A DNA stretch of 64,000 bases from Paenibacillus melissococcoides. GTDB taxonomy: Bacteria; Bacillota; Bacilli; Paenibacillales; Paenibacillaceae. Below the pieces are notes generated by a model. It saw only the letters and a list, made by a program, of their open reading frames with translations, did no database searches and had not been told where the DNA came from. Below are positions 54,433 to 62,710 of the stretch, in pieces. The stretch lies in contig CALYLO010000004.1 of the NCBI GenBank assembly GCA_944800085.1, positions 434,001 to 498,000 on the forward strand. Reading direction: 5' to 3'. The position numbers and the translations under genes were made by a program. Each line of letters starts with the position of its first letter. Position 1 is the first letter of the stretch.

Positions 54433-54465
54433 AGAGCGGTTCAAAGCATCGCCTTGAACCGCTCT
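54433..54465 (-). terminator. terminator of the LPMO gene
   Basis: AGAGCGGTTCAA and its reverse complement form a 12-bp stem; TTTT follows on the minus strand. Confidence 0.8.
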
Positions 54466-54473
54466 ATGGATGT

Positions 54474-55724
54474 CTACTTCACGGCTTGCCATACATCGGC
54501 GCGCCCCGGCTCCTCGCCGCGGGTCCACCAGCGTGCCTGGTAGACGGCGCCGTTATGCTTCACCTTGTCTCCGCCATTGTAGGCTCTATCCTTGCTCCAA
54601 TCCAGGATGACGTTGCTGATCAGCTTCCACGCATCCGACACGTCAGGGCGATTGTTCTGCGTCCAATATTGGGCTTCGTATTCCAAGCCGTCGTAGAGTA
54701 CGCGGTCGCCCCGGTTGTAGATGACGTCGGATTTCCAGGTCGTCTCGCCGGTCGGCGGAAGCTCGGTGCCGCCTTCTCCATCGCCGTCTTCTCCGTCGCC
54801 GCCTCCGCCGTTATTGTCCTGCGGCAGCGTCGCCGCAGCAAGGGGCGCGGATAACGGCGAGACATTGCCCGCCTGATCGATGGCCCGCACCGTATACGTA
54901 TAGGATGTATCCGGAGTCAGCCCCGCATCGCGATATGATGTTCCGGCCGTCTGTCCCAGCGAAGCGCCGTTGCGGAATACTTCGTAAGCCTTAATCCCGT
55001 TCGAAGAGGAAGAGGATGTCCAGTTCAACGTGATCGAAGTCTCGGTCCGAGCGGAAGCCGCGAGGTGTCCCGGAGCCGTCGGCAGTTCGATTGCCGAACC
55101 GTCATTGACGAGATCGACGTCGATCACTTGATAGAACGCATTGCCTGTGTCCGCGATCTCCCAGACGCCGAGAATCAGATGATAGCCGCTGCGATCGGTC
55201 GGCACGATGCATTCATGCGTTACCCTCTCAGGCGGCATTTGGCCTCCTTCCTGAATCGTGCAGAACGGCACCGGATCCAGATCCGCGCGAGTAAGGGGCT
55301 TGTTCGGATCCCAGTCTTTTTTTGTAATATAGTATTTCCATTCCGTTGTCTTATGCGGCTTTGTCAGGTACCATTGGAACGTATTCGTTCCGCCTTGCAT
55401 CTTCACCTTGTTCCACCGATCGGACGATTGCTCATCCAGCGGAGCGAAGATGCCGGCGCCGGCAATATGTCCGTCAGCCGGTCCGCCTTGCGGGAAGTTG
55501 CCTTTGGCTTCCACGCTTTGCGGCTCATACATGACGCGTCCGCAATCCGTGTTCAGGCCCAGCTTGCATTGATAGGCACGGCTGGCCGGAGATTCGATGT
55601 AGCCGTGAGCCGATGCGCTATCCGCGAAGATGGCGCTCGCGGCCAGTCCGAGCACGATAAGCCCGAATGCGGTGAACAGAGGGGATACTTTGGACAGCAG
55701 AGTGCTGCCGATTCGTCTTGCCAT
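54474..55724 (-). CDS. chitin-active lytic polysaccharide monooxygenase (AA10) with FnIII and chitin-binding domains
   Basis: 416 residues from ATG 55724 (AAGGAG 9 nt upstream; TTG 55733 rejected). The signal peptide ends ASA, exposing His40 as the mature N-terminus (HGYIESP), which with H124 ([14 protein letters not shown]) forms the copper histidine brace. AA10 domain to about 210, FnIII (about 218-305), an acidic Gly/Glu linker, then two CBM5/12-like modules ([37 protein letters not shown]). Cleaves crystalline chitin oxidatively. It complements the GH20 enzyme encoded 1.5 kb away. Confidence 0.92.
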   Translation of the reverse strand: MARRIGSTLLSKVSPLFTAFGLIVLGLAASAIFADSASAHGYIESPASRAYQCKLGLNTDCGRVMYEPQSVEAKGNFPQGGPADGHIAGAGIFAPLDEQSSDRWNKVKMQGGTNTFQWYLTKPHKTTEWKYYITKKDWDPNKPLTRADLDPVPFCTIQEGGQMPPERVTHECIVPTDRSGYHLILGVWEIADTGNAFYQVIDVDLVNDGSAIELPTAPGHLAASARTETSITLNWTSSSSSNGIKAYEVFRNGASLGQTAGTSYRDAGLTPDTSYTYTVRAIDQAGNVSPLSAPLAAATLPQDNNGGGGDGEDGDGEGGTELPPTGETTWKSDVIYNRGDRVLYDGLEYEAQYWTQNNRPDVSDAWKLISNVILDWSKDRAYNGGDKVKHNGAVYQARWWTRGEEPGRADVWQAVK

Positions 55725-56077
55725 TGGTGTCAACTCCTTGGCTTGTAATTGATAGCGATACCATACCAGTGTAAATATAAAAGCGGTTAAATTCTATCAA
55801 TCAATGGTATGAATTCATATGAACATATCAACCTATTTTAAAAGGCCCTCCACATTACCAAACCTGGCGGAACAGGCAGCGCCGCAAAGCGATCAATCCG
55901 TCGATAATCCTGAACTTCCGGGATGATTTTTGTCGAAATTTGAAGAAACGACTCTTCTGGAGGAGTAGAGGGAGAATTTAGGTCGTAGGTATATAGGACT
56001 AGGAGGATGGAAGCGCACCAATACCCGCATGCTCTTCAGAACAAGCGGGTACGGATTCAGGAATGAGGATGGCAGGC
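55725..56077. other. intergenic stretch without a gene
   Basis: Holds the upstream region of the LPMO gene and a 7-bp inverted repeat TACCCGC/GCGGGTA near 56013-56043 downstream of the phoP-like gene, without a T-run. I see no further gene. Confidence 0.5.
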
Positions 56078-56799
56078 CTATCCTTCGGCGGCGAGATGGC
56101 GCCGCACCGGCTCGGTCAGCTTATAGCCGACGTTCCGGATCGTCATAATATATTCGGGATTGCGCGCATTCTTCTCCAGCTTGTCGCGCAGGTGGCTGAT
56201 ATGGACGTCGACGATGCGCGTATCCCCGAGAAAATGATAGTCCCAGACGCCCTGCAGAAGCTGCTGTCGGCTGAGCACTTTGCCGCGGTGCCGGCACAGA
56301 AAGACGAGCAGCTCGAACTCCTTCGGCGTCAGGTCGATGGGGCGATCGTCCAGCTTCACTTCCCGCTGATCGGCCATGACGGTGAGCGGCCCGATCTGAT
56401 AGACCTGGCCATCGTCATGAAGCGGCAAGGAACGGATGCGGCGCATGACCGCCTGAATGCGGGAGATCAGCTCCTGCGGAGAGAAGGGCTTCGTCATATA
56501 ATCGTCGGCCCCGTTGTTCAGCCCGTCGATCTTGTCTCCGACCTCCTGCATGGCGGTCAGCATAATCACCGGCACCATATTGCTCCGCTCGCGCAGCTTG
56601 CGGCAGACCTCCAGGCCGCTGCTTTTCGGCAGCATCCGATCCAGCACAATCAGATCGGGCCGGAAGGTAGGCAGTACTTCGAAGACCGCTTCTCCATCGT
56701 ACACACACACATGACCTCGTAACCGGCCAGCTTCAGATTATATTCAATGAGGGTAGAGATGGATGGCTCATCGTCAACGACAAGTATTTTGGACTTCAT
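56078..56799 (-). pseudogene. phoP: PhoP-like response regulator with a frameshift in a TG tract
   Basis: From ATG 56799 (GGAGGG 6 nt upstream) the frame reads MKSKILVVDDEPSISTL to residue 32 and then runs into unrelated sequence, ending at 56650. The true continuation VYDGEAVFEVLPTFRPDLIVLDRMLP (D53) is in another frame and runs to 56078 with a complete winged helix (TRIVDVHISHLRDKLE). The break is at ATGTGTGTGTGTAC near 56700-56712: one TG unit fewer restores a full 240-residue PhoP-type regulator. No kinase gene follows on this strand. Either a sequencing error, a real mutation, or a switchable repeat. Confidence 0.8.
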
Positions 56800-56941
56800 A
56801 ACTTTCCCTCCCATCGATTCCATCCTGCTTCTATTATGCAATAGGATCGTCAGCGTTATATTAAACAAACGTAAACGGGATGTTAAATCGCGATTTTTGG
56901 CATGATGTTGTATAATGAGTTCAGAATGTGAGGTGAACAGA

Positions 56942-57409
56942 ATGGCACTGCATATCGTGCTTGTGGAACCGGAAATTCCGGCTAATACCGGCAACATCGC
57001 CCGCACCTGTGCCGCGACAGGCACCCACCTGCATCTTGTGCGGCCGCTGGGCTTCCGCACGGATGACGCGACGTTGAAGCGTGCCGGTCTGGATTATTGG
57101 TACGCTGTCCATATCGAATATCATGATTCGTTCCAAGAGGTGCTGGATCAATACGCGGGTTCGCGTTTTTTTTATGCCACGACCAAGGCGGACAAATGCT
57201 ACAGCGACTTCTCGTTCCGGGACGGCGACTTCCTCGTCTTCGGCAAAGAGACGAAAGGCCTGCCTCCCGAGCTGATCGAAGCGAACCGCGAAACGTGCAT
57301 GCGCATGCCCATGACCGACAAGGTCCGCTCGCTCAATTTGTCGAATTCGGCCGCGATCATGGTCTATGAAGCGCTGCGCCAGCTCGGTTTTCCCGGGTTG
57401 ATCAAATAG
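56942..57409 (+). CDS. trmL: tRNA (cytidine/uridine-2'-O)-methyltransferase TrmL
   Basis: 155 residues from ATG 56942 (GAGGTG upstream). SPOUT-class methyltransferase with N-terminal IVLVEPEIPANTGNIAR, LVFGKETKGLP and MTDKVRSLNLSNSAAIMVYEA, the SAM-binding knot motifs. Methylates the wobble ribose (position 34) of certain leucine tRNAs. Divergent from the phoP-like gene, with about 140 nt between starts. Confidence 0.92.
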   Translation: MALHIVLVEPEIPANTGNIARTCAATGTHLHLVRPLGFRTDDATLKRAGLDYWYAVHIEYHDSFQEVLDQYAGSRFFYATTKADKCYSDFSFRDGDFLVFGKETKGLPPELIEANRETCMRMPMTDKVRSLNLSNSAAIMVYEALRQLGFPGLIK

Positions 57410-57438
57410 GCGGCGAAGGGAAGGTTTGTTGCTGCGGT

Positions 57439-57570
57439 CTGGCAGGAACAATCTTCGCCCCCCTGAGTCTAATTTCATAGAAAATTCGAAGAAAAAATGC
57501 GACGATATACTTAGATGATGGGCGGAGAGATCGCCCGCCTGTAACGGAATGCGGCGTACTTTCCTGCCAG
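57439..57570 (+). other. 132-nt region bounded by a 10-bp inverted repeat
   Basis: CTGGCAGGAA (57439-57448) and TTCCTGCCAG (57561-57570) are perfectly complementary; inside is a small stem GGGCG/CGCCC. Could be a structured RNA or terminal repeats of a tiny element. No reading frame. Confidence 0.4.
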
Positions 57571-57576
57571 GCACTT

Positions 57577-57649
57577 ATAGACAAATGATGAACAGAATAG
57601 ACAAAATCGAAATTGATTGGTATTTTTCAGCAGGAATTTTGTCTATAGT
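57577..57649 (+). promoter_or_regulatory. Spo0A-like boxes at the promoter of the AbrB-like gene
   Basis: ATAGACAAA occurs at 57577 and 57597, and its inverse TTTGTCTAT at 57638. Arms ATAGACAAAAT (57597-57607) and ATTTTGTCTAT (57636-57646) form a perfect 11-bp inverted repeat. Each matches the 0A-box (TTTGTCRAA) in 7 of 9 positions. TATAGT (57644-57649) is a possible -10. Confidence 0.5.
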
Positions 57650-57724
57650 ATCGAAGTAGAAGTAATAGAAGCAGAGTTTTCTAAGGGTAGTCATGAGGAG
57701 TATATACAAGAGAGGGTGGAACAG

Positions 57725-57973
57725 ATGAAACCTGCCGGAGTAGTCCGTAAAGTCGATCAACTGGGACGCATTGTGTTGCCCAAATCATTGAGAAAACGTT
57801 ACCAGATGAACGAGGGGGATCCTGTCGAAATTTTGGTGCAAGGCGACCATATTATTTTGGAGCGCTACCGTCCGAAGTGCGTATTCTGCGGGTCCATGGA
57901 TGGAGTCGCTGAATTCAAGGAACGATACATATGTTCTCCATGCATGAATGAGATGACGCATCTCATTCGCTAG
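57725..57973 (+). CDS. AbrB/SpoVT-family transition-state regulator with zinc-ribbon-like C-terminus
   Basis: 82 residues from ATG 57725 (AGGGTGG upstream). The N-terminal swapped-hairpin domain (GVVRKVDQLGRIVLPKSLRKRYQMNEGDPVEILV) is that of AbrB/Abh. The C-terminus differs from Bacillus AbrB by two CxxC pairs (CVFCGS...YICSPC) that could bind zinc. AbrB proteins repress post-exponential genes until Spo0A rises; upstream boxes fit that circuit. A terminator follows. Confidence 0.88.
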   Translation: MKPAGVVRKVDQLGRIVLPKSLRKRYQMNEGDPVEILVQGDHIILERYRPKCVFCGSMDGVAEFKERYICSPCMNEMTHLIR

Positions 57974-57980
57974 CCGGGCC

Positions 57981-58009
57981 AAGAAGCATCGCAAGATGCT
58001 TCTTTTTTT
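57981..58009 (+). terminator. intrinsic terminator after the AbrB-like gene
   Basis: AAGAAGCATC-GCAA-GATGCTTCTT then T residues. Confidence 0.9.
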
Positions 58010-58201
58010 ATATCCATTTCGAAGACTCATTCATCTGCGGATATTCTAATAAAGGCTGTATGATGATTTTTTTCTTCTAATCACCTCTGTTTTTTGTAAA
58101 AAGTCATAAAAAATACAATACCTCCGCCAGATAGAATGCTATATAATGGGAATGTAATTACATATTATTACTTAAATTTTCATTTTCTAGGGGGTAACAA
58201 G

Positions 58202-60546
58202 ATGAAGTTATACAAGATCGGCTGGTTGTGCATTGTGTTGACGTTGATTGCAGGGTTGCTTCACGCCGTGCCCGTAAACGCCGCTGCGGCCTGGACGGCG
58301 TTCCGCTGCCAACGGGAAGCGCCATAGGGCAGCCGTCAGGAAGTCCGGTGACGCAATTGACGGACAACAATGCGGCAACAAGATTTCAGTTAAACGCAGG
58401 CAAATTCGTCTGGCACACCTTTTCCGCTCCGGCTGAAATTTCCGCTGTTATTGTGAATAAGACCGCAGGCACTAGTACCGTTATTGAATTCTATGATGCG
58501 GACGACCATCTGCTCTTATCCTATCAGCCTGTCGTCAATGATGGCATTGTATCTTTACCTGTTCCGATCAAGAATGTGAAGACGGCAGTATTGAAACCGA
58601 CAGGCTCCTATTCGACGATTGCGGAGTGGAATGTGTTTACTACGCCTTCGGCGCCGCCTTACGTTCCCGCTATCAATTGGATTCAGGCAGGCGACAAGAC
58701 GGTAACGCTCGAATGGGGATCGACAGGGGCGAAATCATACCATGTCAAGCGGGCAACGTCCCCGGGAGGCCCTTATGCCATGCTCGCGGCGAATGTGAAG
58801 GAACCTGCTTATACGGACAAGTCCGTCACGAACGGCGTTACCTATTACTATGTCGTAAGTTCCGTCAACGAGGCTGGTGAGAGCGCCCATTCCGGCGAGA
58901 AGAGCATCCGTCCGAACGCCACCAGGTATACCGGCGGCCTGTTGGAGGGGCTAACGCTGAAGGCAGGCACATCTCTGGCCAATCCGACCGAATCCGTACG
59001 GGTATTGACCGATAATAACCCGTCGTCCCGCTATCAGGTGAATGCAGGCAAATTCGTCTGGCACACCTTTTCCGATCCGGCTGAAATCACCGCAGTTATT
59101 GTGAATAAAACCGCGGGCACTAATGCCGTTATCGAGTTCTATGATGCAGACGCTCATCTGCTGTTATCCTATCAGCCTGTCGTTAACGACGGCATTGTAT
59201 CGTTGCCTGTTCCCGTCAATAATGTAAAGACGGTCGTGTTGAAACCGACAGGCTCCTATTCGACGATAGCGGAGTGGAACGTGTTCGCCACTCCTTCCTT
59301 TCCGCCTTCCGTACCGGCCATTAACTGGATCTACGGCGGGGACCAGACGGTAACGCTCGAATGGGGATCGACGGGGGCGAAAGCCTACCATGTCAAGCGG
59401 GCAACATCTCCCGGCGGTCCATACGCCATGCTTGCTTCGAATGTAAAGGGAACTGCTTATACGGACAAGGCTGTGACGAACGGCGTGACGTACTATTATG
59501 TGGTGAGCGCGCTTAACGAAGCGGGCGAGAGCGCTCATTCCGGTGAGAAGAGCATCCGTCCTAACGCTACCAAGTATACGGGAGGTCTGTTAGACGGATT
59601 GACGCTGAAGGCAGGCGCTTCGTTGGCGAATCCGTCAGAATCCGTTCGGATATTGACCGATAATAACGCGTCGTCCCGCTATCAGATCAACGCAGGCAAA
59701 TTCGTTTGGCACACCTTTTCCGCACCGGCCGAAATCACCGCTGTTATTATGAACAAAACCGCAGGCACGAATGCTGTTATCGAGTTCTATGATGCGGACG
59801 ACCAGCTGCTGTTATCCTATAACCCTGTCGTTAACGATGGCATTGATTCGTTGCCCGTTCCCGTAAGTAACGTGAAGACGGTAGTAATGAAATCGACCGG
59901 CTCCTATTCCACCATTGCGGAGTGGAATGTGTTCGGGAAGACGACCGGCGTGCCGCCAGCGGAGCCGATTGTCTTGAACGGAACGGCAGGAGACGCGAGT
60001 GTGACGTTAAGCTGGAACACCATCAATGACGCGACAGGCTACAACGTGAAACGCTCCGAAACGACGGGAGGGCCTTATGCCACGATTGCTACCGTTACAT
60101 CGAGCACTTACGGTTATATCGATACGAGTGTCGTGAACGGAACCGTCTGCTATTATGTCGTCACGGCATTATATGAAGCCGAGGAGTTGGCGACATCCAA
60201 TGAAGTGGCCGTGACGCCGCAGGCGGGGAACAAGCCGGGGCCGGGACCCGGAGAACCAGGTGAGCCGGGCGAACCTGGAGAGCCAGGCGGTGCGGGGGAT
60301 CGCGCATTGCTCCGGATTACACTGATTAACGGGGCGGACAAGGAATACGACTTGTCCATGCAGGAAGTCGACGCGTTCATCAGTTGGTATGAAGGCCGGG
60401 CTGGCGGAACGGGACCCGTCACATTTTTTATCGACAAGCACGGCAACAATAAAGGCCCGTTCAAGCAACGCAAAGATGTCATTATCTATGATAAAATTAT
60501 TACCTTTGAAATTAACTCATACGAAAATGGGCAAAAAGCGAGCTAA
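58202..60546 (+). CDS. large secreted repeat protein (FnIII and discoidin-like domains), apparent frameshift at signal peptide
   Basis: ATG 58202 (AGGGGG upstream) begins a clear signal peptide (MKLYKIGWLCIVLTLIAG...VNAAA) whose frame stops at 58327. The mature protein is in the adjacent frame from about 58291; one more C in the CC at 58290-58291 would join them as AAA-LDGVPL. The mature part holds three discoidin-like units (LTDNN..SRYQ.NAGKFVWHTFS) alternating with FnIII domains; the unit repeats at exactly 648 bp (58393, 59041, 59689). It ends with a collagen-like GEPGEPGEPG and an ~80-residue domain (LLRITLINGADKEYDLS) whose family I do not recognise. Probably a carbohydrate or surface adhesin. 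A TTG at 58228 would give no signal peptide. Confidence 0.78.
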
Positions 60547-60563
60547 ATCCTGTCGAGCGAACG

Positions 60564-60589
60564 AAGCCGCGGCTGAAGTGCCGCGGCTT
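60564..60589 (+). terminator. hairpin after the repeat protein gene
   Basis: AAGCCGCGGC-TGAAGT-GCCGCGGCTT, 10 bp, short T tract only. Confidence 0.55.
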
Positions 60590-60668
60590 TGCATTGGCTT
60601 CCGGCGGCCAATGCAGCTTGTCCCCGCTACAGAAAAAGCTCCCCTGCGTCCGGGAAGCTTCTTCGTCT

Positions 60669-60767
60669 TTATAAGCCTTTGGTCTTATCGTCGTTATAAC
60701 CTGCTGTTAAGATAGCTGTCAAGAACATGGCCATCACGAGCACGATAATCCAGAACGTCGTCGTCAT
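60669..60767 (-). CDS. 32-residue single-membrane-segment peptide
   Basis: Too short for usual gene finding, but well equipped: TATAAT on the minus strand (60802-60797), GGAGGTGG, 7-nt spacing, ATG. The product begins MTTTFWIIVLVMAMFLTAIL (one membrane helix) and ends in a charged tail, GYNDDKTKGL. I do not recognise a family; small membrane regulator or type I toxin-like peptide are possibilities without support beyond form. Confidence 0.6.
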   Translation of the reverse strand: MTTTFWIIVLVMAMFLTAILTAGYNDDKTKGL

Positions 60768-60912
60768 GGTACGCCCACCTCCATTGATCTAATCTCATTA
60801 TAACCAAGACATGCCAAAAAGGAAATGATAAACGTGAAAAATCGCACGGCGCGACGAACGCATTCTGTGGTATTCTATTAGGTTTTTTGTCGCTCGGTGC
60901 TGCAGCCCCTAT

Positions 60913-61974
60913 TTATTTGAAAAACAAAAAGTGAGTCGGCAGTGCCCGAAGCTCTCCGTCCGAAGGGTTGTTCACCACTCTGCCGTTGAAAATGAGCGAC
61001 GAGGAGCCGCCGCCGTCGAGATTATAGGCATCGATGACGCCGAGGTTCGACAGCTTCGCCTGCAGTTCCTCCAGCTTGGCGCCGGAGCTTCCATTCTCAT
61101 CATACCCATCCGCGACAAGGATTAATAATTGATCATCCTTATAATTGCCGATTACGGTCCGCGGAGCCCGGGATGATTGCCATTTCTGCGGAATGGCCAG
61201 CTTGCGGCCGTTCTTGAGCAGCGCCGGCACGAAGGTAGCACCGTGCTGCGGCTTCAATGTATCCAATTGCTCCTTTTCCGAAAATTTGCCGCCGATCAGC
61301 TTCCCGCCGACATCGAGCCCGACGAAGGCCAGGTCTTTGTAGGTCGGTTCGAACGAGTTGACATATTCGCCGTTCATGACCGTCGTTCCGAGCGGATACC
61401 GGTTGCCCTTTCCGTCCGCGAACCCGCCGGCATTGACTCCGGCGACGGCGCCGTAGCGCTTGACGGCCTGCAAGGTCGTCTCGTCCCCGCCGTACTTGTC
61501 CTTGCCCAGCGTCAGGCGCATGGCGGACGGATCCTTCAGCTTCACCTTCATGGCATAGCCCTGGTAGGTCGGCTGGTTAATCCGGTACAATTCGGCCCGC
61601 AGCTTGTCGCTGTCGATTCGTTCCCGCACGGTGCCAAGCTTGGCCGAGATGCGCCGGTCATAGATTTGCTCCGGACGCTTCGCCTGCGTGACGGCGGTGC
61701 TGACGATATCATTCATCGCCTCGGTGGTCTGCCGATACAGAACCGACGTCTTCTTTATAGATTCTACCGTGAAGGAGGCGGTATGCTCCGCCTCGTCCAA
61801 GCTTATGTATAGCTTCTCATTCTTGTCCGTCCAGCCCGCCGGCTCGGAAGGAGGCGACCAATTCACCTCCGCCGTGACGTGCAGCGTGGAAGCCAGCATC
61901 CAGATCATCATCCCTATGAATGGGGCGGTAATCAGCATGAACAGCCGGTTTATTTGTTTTACTCGCACATTCAT
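60913..61974 (-). CDS. membrane-anchored phosphodiester glycosidase-domain protein (NAGPA/DUF2233)
   Basis: 353 residues with an N-terminal membrane segment (11-32). The NAGPA domain is marked by GVNAGGFADGKG, RAPRTVIGNYKDDQLLILVADGY and DAYNLDGGGSSSLIFNGRVVN. Relatives hydrolyse GlcNAc-phosphodiester bonds or act in exopolysaccharide and spore-coat contexts. Second gene after the coiled-coil protein (15-nt gap), sharing the promoter at 62459-62488. Confidence 0.88.
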   Translation of the reverse strand: MNVRVKQINRLFMLITAPFIGMMIWMLASTLHVTAEVNWSPPSEPAGWTDKNEKLYISLDEAEHTASFTVESIKKTSVLYRQTTEAMNDIVSTAVTQAKRPEQIYDRRISAKLGTVRERIDSDKLRAELYRINQPTYQGYAMKVKLKDPSAMRLTLGKDKYGGDETTLQAVKRYGAVAGVNAGGFADGKGNRYPLGTTVMNGEYVNSFEPTYKDLAFVGLDVGGKLIGGKFSEKEQLDTLKPQHGATFVPALLKNGRKLAIPQKWQSSRAPRTVIGNYKDDQLLILVADGYDENGSSGAKLEELQAKLSNLGVIDAYNLDGGGSSSLIFNGRVVNNPSDGELRALPTHFLFFK

Positions 61975-61989
61975 CGTATCGCCTCACTG

Positions 61990-62400
61990 CTATTTCAAAA
62001 GATCCATTTTTTTCTTCAACTCATTCAACTGCTTCTTCACTTCATTCAATTGAGTGTACAGCTTGTTGCTGTTGTCGGTCTTATCCGACGCATTGTCCTT
62101 CGTGAAGGTGAGAAGCTGGTTGAACGTGTCCACCTTGCTCTGCATTTCGTCCAGCTTTTTGTTCATGTCGGCCAACTGCTGCTCGTAGGACTGCTGCACG
62201 ATCTTGAGCTGGGCCTCGGTCTGTTTCTGCAAATCTTCCAGCATCGTCTTTTTCATATAATCACTATAGAAATAGGTCGCCGTCACGCCAATCCCGATCA
62301 TGACGACCCAGAACAGAAGGAACCATTTGGCATTCGAACCGCTAGTCTTCGTTCGAGCGCGACGGGAGGTCTCGGGAGAAGAATTCGTGGATGGCTGCAT
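61990..62400 (-). CDS. membrane-anchored coiled-coil protein of unknown function
   Basis: 136 residues: basic Ser/Thr-rich start, one membrane segment (about 25-45), then a long heptad-rich coiled coil (MLEDLQKQTEAQLKIVQQSY to the end). Ribosome site GAGGTGA. Operon partner of the phosphodiester glycosidase gene; it may scaffold or tether that protein. No known family recognised. Confidence 0.72.
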   Translation of the reverse strand: MQPSTNSSPETSRRARTKTSGSNAKWFLLFWVVMIGIGVTATYFYSDYMKKTMLEDLQKQTEAQLKIVQQSYEQQLADMNKKLDEMQSKVDTFNQLLTFTKDNASDKTDNSNKLYTQLNEVKKQLNELKKKMDLLK

Positions 62401-62458
62401 AGTCTAATCACCTCGAATGAAGTCGTATTTCGTCAAAACATTTACTATTCTAGCATGT

Positions 62459-62488
62459 ATTCTATCACTGGTGGATAAAATTTTGCAA
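62459..62488 (-). promoter_or_regulatory. promoter of the coiled-coil/NAGPA operon
   Basis: Minus-strand TTGCAA (62488-62483), 18 nt, TAGAAT (62464-62459). Confidence 0.55.
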
Positions 62489-62651
62489 AAAACATACAAA
62501 ATAGACATAGATATAACAAAAAAACGATAGATTTCCCCTTTCTAGCTCCGAATAAAAGGGCGAGCCAAAACCAGCTTCCGGAAGACATCGCGAGAAGCTC
62601 GGGCAGACGGTTGCAAGCGATAAGACCGCACTTGGAACAATGACTATCCCA

Positions 62652-62680
62652 TTGCATAACACAACTATTGGGTGTATCAT
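62652..62680 (+). promoter_or_regulatory. promoter of the aminotransferase gene
   Basis: TTGCAT, 17 nt, TATCAT, about 30 nt before the start codon. Confidence 0.6.
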
Positions 62681-62710
62681 TTTTGAAAAATGGGAAAGGG
62701 CGATAGCCGA

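Noticed and set aside
58228..58290. TTG start for the 772-codon surface-protein frame
   Set aside because: It would give a start without signal peptide or ribosome site, while a perfect signal peptide with ribosome site lies in the adjacent frame; a frameshift explains the data better.
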